Shown: positions 17,740 through 27,057 of the stretch, in pieces
How the letters are laid out: each line of letters opens with the position of its first letter
How positions within the stretch are numbered: the first letter of the stretch is position 1
Assembly (NCBI GenBank): GCA_963778675.1
Contig: CAVZVI010000011.1
Location: 744,001 to 808,000, forward strand
Direction: 5' to 3'
Length of the DNA stretch: 64,000 bases
From: CAWCDJ01 sp963778675
GTDB taxonomy: Bacteria > Acidobacteriota > Terriglobia > Bryobacterales > Bryobacteraceae
Notes under the pieces: model-generated
What the model was told of the DNA's origin: nothing
The model's database searches: none
What the model saw: only the letters and a program-made list of their open reading frames with translations
Translations under genes and position numbers: made by a program

Positions 17740-19374
17740 GTGAAACTCCATTCCATCGGAAAAACTCTCTTTCCGGTATTCCTTCTCTCCAGCCTGGCAG
17801 CGTGGTCTACGCCCGCCGGGGCGCAAAGTACTCCGGTTGTGTGGACAGCACACAGCCTGGACCGGGTCGGCATGACGCAGGCTCCCGGTGACAACAAAGA
17901 CATCAAACTCTTCGCGGCGCGCGGCGAATACCAGTCCTTCCAGATTGTCGCGAGCGGCGCCGGCGGCGGTCTCAACGGCGTCAACGTAACCATCTCCGAC
18001 TTGGAGGGGCCGGGTGGGGCTGCAATTCCGAAGTCCAGCTTCACTCTATATCGCGAAAAATACGTACATGTCGATAAGTCCAGCCCTAACTGGCACGGCA
18101 GCAACCAGCCCCTGGGACCTGGATGGTATGCCGACGCACTGATTCCCTTCACCGACCCCGCAACCGGCAAGCCGCTCGCGGGCGCCGAACTCACGGCCGT
18201 ACCGTTCGACCTGAAGGCCGGCAACAACCAGCCCATCTGGGTCGATCTTCTGGTGCCGCGAACAGCCAAGGCCGGAGCGTATTCCGGAACATACACCGTT
18301 ACCAGCAAGCAGGGCACGGCCACCGGCCCGATTTCGCTAACGGTCTGGAACTTCGCTCTGCCCGAGTCCCCGGCACTCAAATCCTCGTTCCTGTTCTTCC
18401 AGTCGGGAACCCGGGAGGCGCAGGCGGAACTGCTGCGAAACAAGATCTCGCCCGCATCGACCAACCCGGCCGACCAGGCGGCACTTAAGGAATACGGACT
18501 CAGCGTCGCCAACACCGGTCCGTTCAGCGGCGCGGACGTCGGGCGATGCAACATGTCGCCGGCACCGTCCGTCAGCCGCTTCAAGGCCCTTGCGGCCGCG
18601 CAACACCCCGGCCTGTACCTCTACGATTACAGCGCCGACGAGATCGGCCACTGCACCAACCTCTATCCGACAATCAAGCAGTGGGCCGCCAATATGCACC
18701 AGGCAGGGATCAGGAATCTGATCTCCATGTCGCCGACACCAGCTCTCTACAGCGATGGCACCGGAAGCGGCCGCTCCGCCGTGGATATCTGGGTGGTGCT
18801 GCCCGTCATGTACAACAACAACAAGGCGGGGATCGACCATGTACTCCAGAAAGGCGACGAAGTCTGGTCCTACAACACGCTGGTTCAGGACGCCTATTCG
18901 CCGAAATGGCTAATCGATTTCGACCCCGTCAATTTCCGCATTCAGCCGGGCTTCCTCAACCAGAGTCTCAATCTGACCGGTCTGCTCTACTGGCGCGTGG
19001 ATCGCTTCCAGTCCGATCCCTGGAACAACGTTAATAACACGGGCACCTTCAGCTCGGGCAATTATCCCGGCGACGGAATGCTCGTGTACCCGGGCAAGCA
19101 GGTGGGCGTGAACGGCGTCGTAGCATCGATGCGGCTAAAGTGGCTGCGGGACGGCGTCGAGGATTACGACTACGTGCAGATCCTGAAGAACCTCGGACGC
19201 GAAGACGTGGCGATGAAGATCGCTCGTTCCGTCGCGCCGGACTGGACGAACTGGACTCGCGATCACGCCGCGGTGGAATCGGCCCGGCAGCAACTCGGCG
19301 AGGCCATCAACCAGGCCATGAACGAGCGCGGGACGTCCGGCTCGCCGGCTTCGAGCCGGCCGGCCGGCAACTAG
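17740..19374 (+). CDS. Secreted DUF4091 (GH123-like) protein
   Basis: A GTG preceded by GAGGT (17731-17735) starts a 544-residue protein with a signal peptide (about 1-29, SLAAWSTPAGAQ). The N-terminal part (about 30-205) is beta-sandwich-like with ARGEYQSFQIVASG. The C-terminal part carries features of the DUF4091 barrel: LLYWRVDRFQSDPWNN, GDGMLVYPGK and SMRLKWLRDGVEDYDYVQIL. The last is the conserved end of the family, related to glycoside hydrolase family 123. It probably acts on a polysaccharide outside the cell. The catalytic pair cannot be assigned with certainty by eye. Confidence 0.82.
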   Translation: MKLHSIGKTLFPVFLLSSLAAWSTPAGAQSTPVVWTAHSLDRVGMTQAPGDNKDIKLFAARGEYQSFQIVASGAGGGLNGVNVTISDLEGPGGAAIPKSSFTLYREKYVHVDKSSPNWHGSNQPLGPGWYADALIPFTDPATGKPLAGAELTAVPFDLKAGNNQPIWVDLLVPRTAKAGAYSGTYTVTSKQGTATGPISLTVWNFALPESPALKSSFLFFQSGTREAQAELLRNKISPASTNPADQAALKEYGLSVANTGPFSGADVGRCNMSPAPSVSRFKALAAAQHPGLYLYDYSADEIGHCTNLYPTIKQWAANMHQAGIRNLISMSPTPALYSDGTGSGRSAVDIWVVLPVMYNNNKAGIDHVLQKGDEVWSYNTLVQDAYSPKWLIDFDPVNFRIQPGFLNQSLNLTGLLYWRVDRFQSDPWNNVNNTGTFSSGNYPGDGMLVYPGKQVGVNGVVASMRLKWLRDGVEDYDYVQILKNLGREDVAMKIARSVAPDWTNWTRDHAAVESARQQLGEAINQAMNERGTSGSPASSRPAGN

Positions 19375-19398
19375 GCAGGTCGTTCAACACCGGACTGG

Positions 19399-19422
19399 GC
19401 GGGGCCGGGAGGCCTGCCCCGC
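19399..19422. terminator. Hairpin between convergent DUF4091 and RND genes
   Basis: GCGGGGC (19399-19405) and GCCCCGC (19416-19422) form a seven-pair GC stem with a 10-base loop, placed between two gene ends facing each other. Neither side has a strong T-run, so this is at best a weak two-way terminator. Confidence 0.45.
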
Positions 19423-22400
19423 TAATCCGGCAGGCGGTCGGAAGGCCGCGCCCACCAAACATAGAAGGTCGGCAGCAGGAAGGTGCTCATGATCAGGTCG
19501 ACGATCAAGCCGCCGACGATCACGATGGCAAACGGGCGCTGCGAGTCCGAGCCGATTGCATGGGAGACCGCGGCCGGCAGCAGGCCGAGAGTGGCGACCA
19601 GCATGGTCATCATGATCGGCCTCAGCCGCCGGGCGGCCCCTTCGATCGCGGCTTCTTCAATGGAAAAGCCGCGCGCACGCAACTGGTTGATGTATTCCAC
19701 CATAATCACGCCGGTCTGAACAGAAGCACCGAACAGGGCTAGAAAACCCACCCCCGACGAGACGCTGAAATTGGTGGCGGTAAGGTACAGCGCGAGAAGG
19801 CCGCCCACCCTGGCTACACCTACATTCACGAGGTGGAGACAGGCCCATTTAGCGGATCCGAACGCTCCATAGATAATCAGGAAAATCAGGAAGACCGTGA
19901 GCGGAACGATGAGCATCAGGCGCGCCTCGGAACGCTTCTGGCTCTCGTATTCGCCCGCCCACTCGAAGCTGTATCCTGGAGGCAGCTTCACCTTCCGGTT
20001 GACTCTGCGAATGGATTCCTCCACCGTGCTGCCCAGGTCGCGGCCGCGCACGCTGAACTTGACAGCGATGTAGCGCGAGTTCGCTTCGCGATAGAGCATC
20101 GAGGCGCCGTCGGCCACACGAACCTTACAAAGCTGCGCCAGCGAGACGCGCTCGCCCGTGGGCGCCAGCAGGCGAATGTTCCCGATGGCGTCCGCGGTAT
20201 CGCGGTAGCGGGGAAGATATCGCGCGACCAGGTCGTAGCGCTGTTCGCCCTGCAGCACCTGGCTGACGGCGTTGCCGCCGACGGCGGTCTCGATCGCATC
20301 TTCCACGTCCGCGACGTTGATCTGGTAGCGAGCGGCCGCATCACGATCTACGGCGAGATTGAGGTTCGGCTGGCCGCTAACCCGAAGCATTCCGAGGTCC
20401 TCGACTCCTGGAATGGGGCGCATCGTCCGAACGACGTGCTCTCCGGCCTGTTCGAGGATCTTGAGGTCGTCCCCGAAAATCTTGACCGCCAGTTCTCCCT
20501 TGACGCCAGTCTCGGCCTCCTCCATCTCGTCCGCAATCGGCTGCGTGAAATGCCAGAGCACACCCGGGATCTTTTCCAACTGGCGGTTCATCGCGGCGAT
20601 CAACAAGTCTTTATCCTCGTGAAACACGGGACGCCATTGTTCCTTGGGCTCGAGGTCGACGAAGTATTCGGTGCTGTCGAAACCGGCGGGGTCCTTGCCG
20701 TCGTCCGGCCGGCCGACACGCGAAACCACCTGCTTGACCTCCGGAAACGAAGCAAGGGCAATCCTCGCGCGGTTCATCACTTCCGCGCCTTCATCCGGTC
20801 CGATACTGGGCGCCGCCGTGCCGAAAGCCCAGATGGATCCTTCATCGAGGTGCGGCAGAAATTCGGAACCGATGGCGCCGCTGGTCAGCAGGTAAGTGCT
20901 GCAGGCCACTGCCCCGGCCGCAACGCCCACCATCACCCAACGGTGATGCACGGTCCAGATCAGCGCGCGCCGGTACCCTCTGGTGATCCAGGAGAGCAGC
21001 GGATTTTCCCAGTCGCGGATCTCCCGCCGGAACAGGAGGCTTGCCAGGACAGGGGCGATGACCATCGAAAAGAGCAGTGCGCCCGTGAGAGCGAACGCCA
21101 CCGTCCAGGCCATGGGCCGAAAGATCCGCCCTTCCACCTTCTGCAGGGTGAAGATCGGCAGGTACGCCGTGATGATGATGGTAATCGCGTAGAAGACCGG
21201 CCTTTGCACTTCGTGCGCGGCCGCGCGGATCCGCTCGGGTATTGATCCCGCCGTATCTTGCCCGCGGCGGATATGACGCGCGATGTTTTCGATCATCACC
21301 ACTGAACCGTCCACCACCATTCCGAAATCCAGGGCGCCCAGAGAAAGCAGGTTGGCGGGAATGTTCCGGAGATCGAGAAAGATCGACGCGAAAAGGAGGG
21401 AGAACGGAATCGTCAGGGCGACGATCAGTGCGCTGCGTACGCTGCCGAGGAACAGAACAAGCACCACGGATACGAGGACAAACCCTTCGGTCAGGTTTCG
21501 AAGCACCGTGTGGGTTGTGTAGTGGATCAGGTCGCTGCGGTCCAGAAAGGGCACGACCTTCACTCCGGCGGGCAGGATGCGGCTGTTGAGATCTGCGACC
21601 TTCTTGTGGATGCCTTTCAACGTCGCATCGGCATTCGCGCCCTTGCGCAGAAACACGCTGCCCTCGACGACATCATCATCGTCGACGATCTTGCCTTCAG
21701 CCCGGTGAACGGCCTTCCCCACGCGTCCCAACCGGATCTTGGTACCTTGTTCGACGGTCGCGATATCGCTGATGCGGACCGGGGTTCCATTCTGTGTTTT
21801 GATCACCGTCCGCCGGATGTCGTCCACATTCCGGACCAGGCCGACCACGCGAACGTTGACCTGCTGCAGGCCGACCTTCAGAAAACTACCGCCGGCGTTG
21901 GAATTGTTACTCCCCAGTTGCTCCTCGACCTGACTGAGGCTGAGGCCGTATGACACGAGCTTATCCGGATCGATGCGAACCTGGTATTCACGGGTGGCTC
22001 CGCCCAATCCGTCCGCGTCGACGACATTCGGAACAGACAGCAGATTCTTGTGCACTACCCAGTCATCCAGGGTCTTCAATTCCATGAGGTCGTACCGCGG
22101 ATTGGTGCTCTCGAGTGTGTAAAAATAGATTTCTCCCACCGGGCTAAAGTCGGCGCCCATTTCAGGTTCGAGACCCGGGGGCAGCCCAGCCTCCGCCAGG
22201 CGCTCGGCGACTTTTTGCCGGTTCCAGTTGTCCTCTGACTCATCGTCGAAGGTGAGAATCAGATTGGAGAGCCCGAACATCGAGATAGAGCGGAGATGTT
22301 CCAGGTGGGGCAGACCGCTCACTGCGATCTCCAGAGGAATGGTGACCTGCTGTTCGACTTCTTCCGCGGCGCGTCCCGGCCACTGCGTGACAATTTCTAC

Positions 22401-22538
22401 GTAGTTGGCTGCTACGTCCGGATACGCTTCGACCGGCAGAGTGTGGAAGGAGACGACGCCCCAGGCGGCCAGCAGGATCGCGGCGGCGAGAATCAGCAGG
22501 CGGTTGTTCAGCGCGAAATCGACAACGGCGCGAATCAT
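19422..22538 (-). CDS. Heavy-metal efflux RND pump, CzcA/CusA-like
   Basis: Starting at MIRAVVDFALNNR (ATG 22536-22538) the protein has 1038 residues; the frame stays open to 22655, but that overlaps the adaptor gene. TM4 carries LGALDFGMVVDGSVVMIEN, the DFG-x-x-VDG signature of the heavy-metal-efflux (HME) branch of RND pumps and different from the pump at 2876. Helix blocks and two periplasmic loops have the usual layout, ending in FLLPTFYVWWAR. HME pumps export Co/Zn/Cd/Ni or Cu/Ag from the periplasm or cytoplasm with protons. The metal is not clear from sequence. Gene order TolC-adaptor-pump is as in czcCBA. Confidence 0.93.
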   Translation of the reverse strand: MIRAVVDFALNNRLLILAAAILLAAWGVVSFHTLPVEAYPDVAANYVEIVTQWPGRAAEEVEQQVTIPLEIAVSGLPHLEHLRSISMFGLSNLILTFDDESEDNWNRQKVAERLAEAGLPPGLEPEMGADFSPVGEIYFYTLESTNPRYDLMELKTLDDWVVHKNLLSVPNVVDADGLGGATREYQVRIDPDKLVSYGLSLSQVEEQLGSNNSNAGGSFLKVGLQQVNVRVVGLVRNVDDIRRTVIKTQNGTPVRISDIATVEQGTKIRLGRVGKAVHRAEGKIVDDDDVVEGSVFLRKGANADATLKGIHKKVADLNSRILPAGVKVVPFLDRSDLIHYTTHTVLRNLTEGFVLVSVVLVLFLGSVRSALIVALTIPFSLLFASIFLDLRNIPANLLSLGALDFGMVVDGSVVMIENIARHIRRGQDTAGSIPERIRAAAHEVQRPVFYAITIIITAYLPIFTLQKVEGRIFRPMAWTVAFALTGALLFSMVIAPVLASLLFRREIRDWENPLLSWITRGYRRALIWTVHHRWVMVGVAAGAVACSTYLLTSGAIGSEFLPHLDEGSIWAFGTAAPSIGPDEGAEVMNRARIALASFPEVKQVVSRVGRPDDGKDPAGFDSTEYFVDLEPKEQWRPVFHEDKDLLIAAMNRQLEKIPGVLWHFTQPIADEMEEAETGVKGELAVKIFGDDLKILEQAGEHVVRTMRPIPGVEDLGMLRVSGQPNLNLAVDRDAAARYQINVADVEDAIETAVGGNAVSQVLQGEQRYDLVARYLPRYRDTADAIGNIRLLAPTGERVSLAQLCKVRVADGASMLYREANSRYIAVKFSVRGRDLGSTVEESIRRVNRKVKLPPGYSFEWAGEYESQKRSEARLMLIVPLTVFLIFLIIYGAFGSAKWACLHLVNVGVARVGGLLALYLTATNFSVSSGVGFLALFGASVQTGVIMVEYINQLRARGFSIEEAAIEGAARRLRPIMMTMLVATLGLLPAAVSHAIGSDSQRPFAIVIVGGLIVDLIMSTFLLPTFYVWWARPSDRLPD

Positions 22539-22543
22539 GCCGG

Positions 22544-23686
22544 TCAGTCTTCCATGTTGTTGCTTTCCAGCGAGATGGCGTTGGTGACAACCTGGTAGCC
22601 GGGAACGATTCCAGACACGATCACCTGCTGCCCGGAAGGCAGCAGGGGACCGCACTGGACCTCGACGCGGCGGAACGCGCCGGGTCCCTCAGGCACGTAT
22701 ACCCAATCACGGTCATGGAGATGAAGGATGGCGGTGGCAGGAACGACACTCCGGATCTGCCGGTCGGAACTGTGGAATGTCGCACGGACGAACATGCCGA
22801 GCAGCATCAGTCCGGGGTTTTCGACCTCGATCCGCACCTTGGCCGTGCGAATATTGGGGTCCAGGATTGCACCGATATTGCTGATACGTCCTCTCAGCGC
22901 CACCTTTGGGTAGGCGTTCAGATGAATGTCGGCGTACTCGCCGACATGGACCATGTGCAGGTCGTTCTCATAGACGTCGCAGAGAATCCAGACATGGGAG
23001 AGGTCGGATATGGCAAACGCGTTGGGCGACGCGAGCCCCTGGGTGCCGGAGGCAGCCGTAACCTGCTGATCAGTAATCACTCCCGAAGCGGGCGCCACGA
23101 CGTCGACGATGGATGTGGGGTGATCTTTGTCGGCTCCCAGAACTCTCAGGTGTTCGATCGTGGTTGCCAGCGTGACGTCCGCCTTCTCCTCGGCGTCCTC
23201 GGCGATCTCCAGGTCTTTTTTGGCGATGGCTCCTTTGTCGTACAACACTTTGGAGCGGGCCAGTTGCGCCTCCAAAAGCTTGTCATCGGCAACCGCCTGG
23301 CGGTAGTCCGAAAAAGCGGCGGCGACGTCGGCGCTTTCGACCCGCATCAGGACCTGACCCTTCTGCACGCGGTCTCCGAGACGGGTGCGGACCTCTACGA
23401 TTCTTCCGGAAGCCATTGACACCACCGGTACATTTCGCGAGATGTCGGCGCTCACGACGCCGGTGACGTTCAGTTCGGCCGCCGTCGACAGCGAGCCAAC
23501 CTTCACGAGGGGATATTGCTTCACGCGGTTTACCTTCAGCAGGTCATTCCCGCCCAGATGTTCCACCGTCACGGGCGGCGGGTCCTCCAGTTCGGGATCC
23601 TTCGCGTTCAGGTTCCGGTTGCAGCCGGCCAGTATCACGCACATCGCAATGGCGAGCAAGGAGTGCAGGCAGATATTCCGGTTCAT
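22544..23686 (-). CDS. CzcB/CusB-like efflux adaptor lipoprotein
   Basis: The 380-residue protein begins with a lipoprotein signal ending in LAGC (Cys22), so it should be anchored in the inner membrane facing the periplasm. Lipoyl halves (GRIVEVRTRLGDRVQKGQVL and VVAPASGVITDQQV) flank a helical hairpin with ARSKVLYDKGAIAKKDLE (about 140-185). Beta-barrel and membrane-proximal domains follow. The CNRNLNAKDPE start is polar and not His/Met-rich, so there is no obvious metal-sensing tail. It overlaps the TolC gene by four bases (ATGA) and lies five bases before the pump gene. Confidence 0.9.
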   Translation of the reverse strand: MNRNICLHSLLAIAMCVILAGCNRNLNAKDPELEDPPPVTVEHLGGNDLLKVNRVKQYPLVKVGSLSTAAELNVTGVVSADISRNVPVVSMASGRIVEVRTRLGDRVQKGQVLMRVESADVAAAFSDYRQAVADDKLLEAQLARSKVLYDKGAIAKKDLEIAEDAEEKADVTLATTIEHLRVLGADKDHPTSIVDVVAPASGVITDQQVTAASGTQGLASPNAFAISDLSHVWILCDVYENDLHMVHVGEYADIHLNAYPKVALRGRISNIGAILDPNIRTAKVRIEVENPGLMLLGMFVRATFHSSDRQIRSVVPATAILHLHDRDWVYVPEGPGAFRRVEVQCGPLLPSGQQVIVSGIVPGYQVVTNAISLESNNMED

Positions 23687-24951
23687 TTGATGACCTCAAG
23701 TCCAACTGCAAGATTCAACTGGTTGGCGGCGCTCAGGTAGGACCCCACGAGGTCCAGGTAACTCAACTGAATGATCCGGTAATCCTGCTGGGCCTGGAAG
23801 AAGTCGAGCAGCGACGCACCGCCATGCTGATACGAATAAGAAATGGTCTCGCGTACACTGGCGGCCTGCTTGAGATAGCGGGCCTTGTACGGCCGCAGCA
23901 AGATAAGGTCGCTCTCGACGGCGGCGTATGCTGAATCGACATCGCTAAACACCTGAGCCCGCGCCGCATCCACCAGGCGTTCATTGCGGTGGATATCGAG
24001 CTGGGTGCGCGCCTTCTCGCCCTGGTTCCGGTCGAAGATACGCAAGGGAATCGTTACGCCGACTCCGACATAGGTGTGAAAGTCCGGGTCATGAGCAACG
24101 TCCCATCCGACCACCGGATCGGTGGAGCCGTTAGCCACTGCGAGCCGGTAATCGGTCTTGGCCTTCTGCACGCTTTCGACCGCCGCCCGCAAGTCCGGCC
24201 GGCTGTCGAGAGCCATACGCCGCAATTCCTCCAGCGGCGTGATGACCTCGCTGAAATCGAATTTCCCGTCCACATCGAGCTGTTCTACCGGAGTGCGGTC
24301 GTTGAGCAGCGCCAGCAGCTGGATCTTGGCGGTCCGCAGGTTGACCAGGCCCGTCTGCACATCGGTTGCGAACTGCACGCGCTGTATCTCCAGGCGGTCG
24401 AGATCGACCTGTGCGATATCGCCGGCATTGAAGCGGTTACGGCTGACTTCGAGCAGCCGGTCGTAGAACTCGAGGCTGGCGCGAGCGACGGCCACCACGG
24501 CTTTCTGCTGCAGTACCTGGATAAAGGAGTTCCTCAAGTTGAAGAGCAGGTTGCGCTCCTGGTCTGCCAGTTCCGATACAGCGATGGCGGTGTCCTGCCT
24601 GGCACTCTCACGCCGCAAACTGCGCTTGTGCTCCCGCTCGATGAGATAAGCGCCGGAGAAGATCGGCAAAGCGTTGCTGAACGGCCGGTATGGATTGCGG
24701 TCGGTGGGGGTGAGCTGATCCACCCAAAATGTCAGCTCGGGGTTGGGCCGGAGGAAGGCGGTGACCTCGCCGGCACGGGACTGCTGGATTCCGATCCGGC
24801 CGGCGCGTAAAAGCGGACTCGCGGCCTGCAGTTCCAGCTTGGCATCCGCCCAGGTCAAGATCTTCTGGGCCGATATGCAGCCACTGAGACAGAAGGCAAT
24901 CGACGCCGCGCGGGCGAAACGGTGCAACAGGGCCCTCCACGTTCTGTCCAT
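23683..24951 (-). CDS. TolC-family outer membrane protein of a heavy-metal efflux system (CzcC-like)
   Basis: From the ATG at 24949-24951 the protein has 422 residues (a GTG six codons upstream is possible). The signal region ends with LSGC, a lipobox like that of CusC/OprM proteins, so the protein is probably a lipoprotein channel. ILTWADAKLELQAASPLL starts the first OEP repeat, and the second begins near residue 250 (SRPDLRAAVESVQKAK). It is the first gene of a three-gene metal-efflux operon. No metal-responsive regulator is adjacent; the upstream neighbour is the end of the polysaccharide operon. Confidence 0.88.
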   Translation of the reverse strand: MDRTWRALLHRFARAASIAFCLSGCISAQKILTWADAKLELQAASPLLRAGRIGIQQSRAGEVTAFLRPNPELTFWVDQLTPTDRNPYRPFSNALPIFSGAYLIEREHKRSLRRESARQDTAIAVSELADQERNLLFNLRNSFIQVLQQKAVVAVARASLEFYDRLLEVSRNRFNAGDIAQVDLDRLEIQRVQFATDVQTGLVNLRTAKIQLLALLNDRTPVEQLDVDGKFDFSEVITPLEELRRMALDSRPDLRAAVESVQKAKTDYRLAVANGSTDPVVGWDVAHDPDFHTYVGVGVTIPLRIFDRNQGEKARTQLDIHRNERLVDAARAQVFSDVDSAYAAVESDLILLRPYKARYLKQAASVRETISYSYQHGGASLLDFFQAQQDYRIIQLSYLDLVGSYLSAANQLNLAVGLEVIK

Positions 24952-25066
24952 ACCAGTTCGACGTAGCACTCGATCAGAATGAAATGGGTTGGCGGACTAC
25001 GAGCAGTCCACTCCGGGCCCTGTTCGAAACGATGCGGCATGCAGCCAGCGCGTTGTAAAAAACAAT

Positions 25067-26305
25067 CTACCGCTCGCCGCAGAGACCAGCCGTACACCCG
25101 GCAACATCCGCCGGCTGCGCTCGCTGCGCTCCCTGGCGGTTCTGCATCCACCGGTACAACTCGCTGCAATCGGCTGCCCACATCCACAGCAATGGCAGGG
25201 GATCGTCGAGGGCAAAGCACGCCCTTTCCTGGACACCCCGAAGTGACTTTGCCCACTCCTTGCAGGTGAGGGCGCCTTCGCGCCACAAGCGGAACGACGA
25301 AAGCAGGTCGAAGTCCTCCACCAGCCACTTGCGTCCGACACACGGATCCGATGAAGGCACCGGCTGTCCGGTCATATCCAAATAGAGGACGCGCGCGACA
25401 TCCATCGCATTGGTTCCGGCGAACAGGCGAAACGTGCATCCGATCCGCGGGTTCACATCCAGCACTTTGTACTGTCCATCGCGCAGGTCCCGCCGGTACC
25501 CAATGTCGAGGATCCCGCGGTACCCGATGGCCTTCATGAATTGCTCTGTGATCTTTTCTACTGCCAGATTGCGTATGCAGACGCCCAGGCTGGTCACGCC
25601 GGTTTGCACGGGGAAGCGCCGAATCTTCCTGCCGGTCACGCCGAAGAGGCATTCCGAGTTGCTGTCGAAGTAGCCGTCGAACATCCAGTCTTCGCCGGGG
25701 ATGAACTCCTGGATCAACAGGTTGGACCCGCACGGGTCTTCGGCCCGGGTGTACAGATCCAGCAGTTCGCGCGGCGTGTGGATGATAAACTTCGTTCCCC
25801 CAACCCGCCGGCGCATGCTGTCGACATCGATGGCTTTTACCATGACGGGAAACTCGGCGCTCTCCGCGAACTGTTCGACATCTTCCCTGGAGTGCGGCAG
25901 GGAGGATTGCGGGGTCGGCACTCCACTGCGGCGGGCCAGGTGCTGCATCAGGCTCTTATCGCACAGAACGCGGACAAGCCCGGCATCCTGCTGGGGAAAA
26001 TGGAACACCTCGCCGAGGGTGGCGGCGTGGTCGGCGACCCAGATCGCGTCGCGGTCGGTGGTAGGAATCAGGATCGGGCGCGCGCCCAGCTTGCGGCCGG
26101 CTTCGAGCAGGCCGTCCAAGGCGCGGTCTGCGGTGCGGAGGTTCAAAGCGAAGCGGCCGCGACAATATCGCGACCGGCATACCGGTTCCCACCATCCGGC
26201 GCCTGCGCTATAGACAGGCACGCCGAGGCGCCCCAGGCTACGTACGATCCCCAGGTCGCCATGATGGCCGGAACGGAGAACGACTACGGGGATCTCGTGT
26301 TTCAT
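25067..26305 (-). CDS. ATP-grasp ligase (carboxylate-amine ligase type)
   Basis: The ATG at 26303-26305 overlaps the ComB stop (ATGA) and gives 412 residues; the open frame upstream is only antisense or shadow sequence. IPVVVLRSGHHGDLGIVRS is a Rossmann-like pre-ATP-grasp opening. FPVMVKAIDVDSMRRRVGG and LLIQEFIPGEDW fit the ATP-binding lobe, and YKVLDVNPRIGCTFRLF holds the Asp/Asn/Arg metal-phosphate ligands. These enzymes join a carboxylate to an amine through an acyl-phosphate. Position directly after ComA and ComB suggests sulfolactate as the acid. Related ATP-grasp proteins occur in exopolysaccharide loci. The substrate is inferred from neighbours only. Confidence 0.8.
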   Translation of the reverse strand: MKHEIPVVVLRSGHHGDLGIVRSLGRLGVPVYSAGAGWWEPVCRSRYCRGRFALNLRTADRALDGLLEAGRKLGARPILIPTTDRDAIWVADHAATLGEVFHFPQQDAGLVRVLCDKSLMQHLARRSGVPTPQSSLPHSREDVEQFAESAEFPVMVKAIDVDSMRRRVGGTKFIIHTPRELLDLYTRAEDPCGSNLLIQEFIPGEDWMFDGYFDSNSECLFGVTGRKIRRFPVQTGVTSLGVCIRNLAVEKITEQFMKAIGYRGILDIGYRRDLRDGQYKVLDVNPRIGCTFRLFAGTNAMDVARVLYLDMTGQPVPSSDPCVGRKWLVEDFDLLSSFRLWREGALTCKEWAKSLRGVQERACFALDDPLPLLWMWAADCSELYRWMQNRQGAQRAQPADVAGCTAGLCGER

Positions 26306-27045
26306 GCGGCCTGCTCCGTTACAGTCGCGGCCCGGTTGTGCGGCATCATGGTGACTTCTCCGCCCTGCACCGCAAAGACGGCCTGAAGGTCGTCGATATG
26401 GGACAAGATGAAATCGAGGTCCCTCAGTTGGCCCGTGCGCCGCAAGAAATCGACGCTTCGGCTGCGGAGACAGGCCATCGGCGACGCATCTCGCCAGCGA
26501 CTGATTACGTCGACCGTCAGTGGAGTTTCGGGCTGGTACCCCTGGCTCATCAGGCGCGCGGCGACCCAGGCGCAGCACATCTGGTCTTCTTCGCGAAACT
26601 GGCCCTTGGTCCCGGCTCCGATCACGGCCACGCGGGGATGACGTCCCGCCAGGTACGATGCGAGCGCCGAATGGCAACGAAAGCAGGCCAGGTACGTGGC
26701 GTCGCAACTCGCCGCTTCGTGAATCACCTTGGTCCCGGATGAGGAGACCAACACCAGGGGACGGTGCGTGTCGGTACGGGCGGCCAGTTGCGCGGGGCTA
26801 TTGTCCAACTCGAAGCCGTCGGGCCGGGAGCCGCTCGATTCGCCGGCGAGAAGGGCGCCGGTCATGCCTCGTGCGAGTGCCAGGGCCGTTCCGATGTCCG
26901 GCGCTGGAAAGCACCGCCGGCCGCTGGCAGCCGCGGTAATCGCCGTCGTGGTGGCCCGGATGACATCCACAGCCACCACGGCCCATCCACGCCGGTACCG
27001 GCTGACGCTCTCCGGCAAGCAGTCGATCACAACCGATTGGTTCAT
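26302..27045 (-). CDS. comB: 2-phosphosulfolactate phosphatase
   Basis: The 247-residue protein matches ComB throughout: VAVDVIRATTTAITAAASG (24-42), LLAGESSGSRPDGFELDNSP (65-84), SSSGTKVI (101-108) and GTKGQFREED (145-154). ComB is a Mg-dependent phosphatase that turns 2-phosphosulfolactate into (R)-3-sulfolactate, the second step of coenzyme M synthesis in methanogens, and also occurs in bacteria. GGAGAGACCT precedes the ATG. It lies 12 bases after ComA and overlaps the ATP-grasp ligase. No ComC, ComD or ComE gene is nearby, so the end product is probably sulfolactate and not coenzyme M. Confidence 0.88.
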   Translation of the reverse strand: MNQSVVIDCLPESVSRYRRGWAVVAVDVIRATTTAITAAASGRRCFPAPDIGTALALARGMTGALLAGESSGSRPDGFELDNSPAQLAARTDTHRPLVLVSSSGTKVIHEAASCDATYLACFRCHSALASYLAGRHPRVAVIGAGTKGQFREEDQMCCAWVAARLMSQGYQPETPLTVDVISRWRDASPMACLRSRSVDFLRRTGQLRDLDFILSHIDDLQAVFAVQGGEVTMMPHNRAATVTEQAA

Positions 27046-27057
27046 AGGTCTCTCCGG

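Noticed and set aside
19833..21245. 470-codon frame antisense to the CzcA-like pump gene
   Set aside because: It lies fully inside a well-supported gene on the other strand and has no recognisable domain or ribosome site.
22539..22655. N-terminal extension of the CzcA-like pump
   Set aside because: It overlaps the adaptor gene and lacks similarity to RND N-termini. MIRAVVDFALNNR is the normal start.
26306..26707. N-terminal extension of the ATP-grasp gene
   Set aside because: It lies inside the ComB gene in another frame. The ATG overlapping the ComB stop gives a normal pre-ATP-grasp start.
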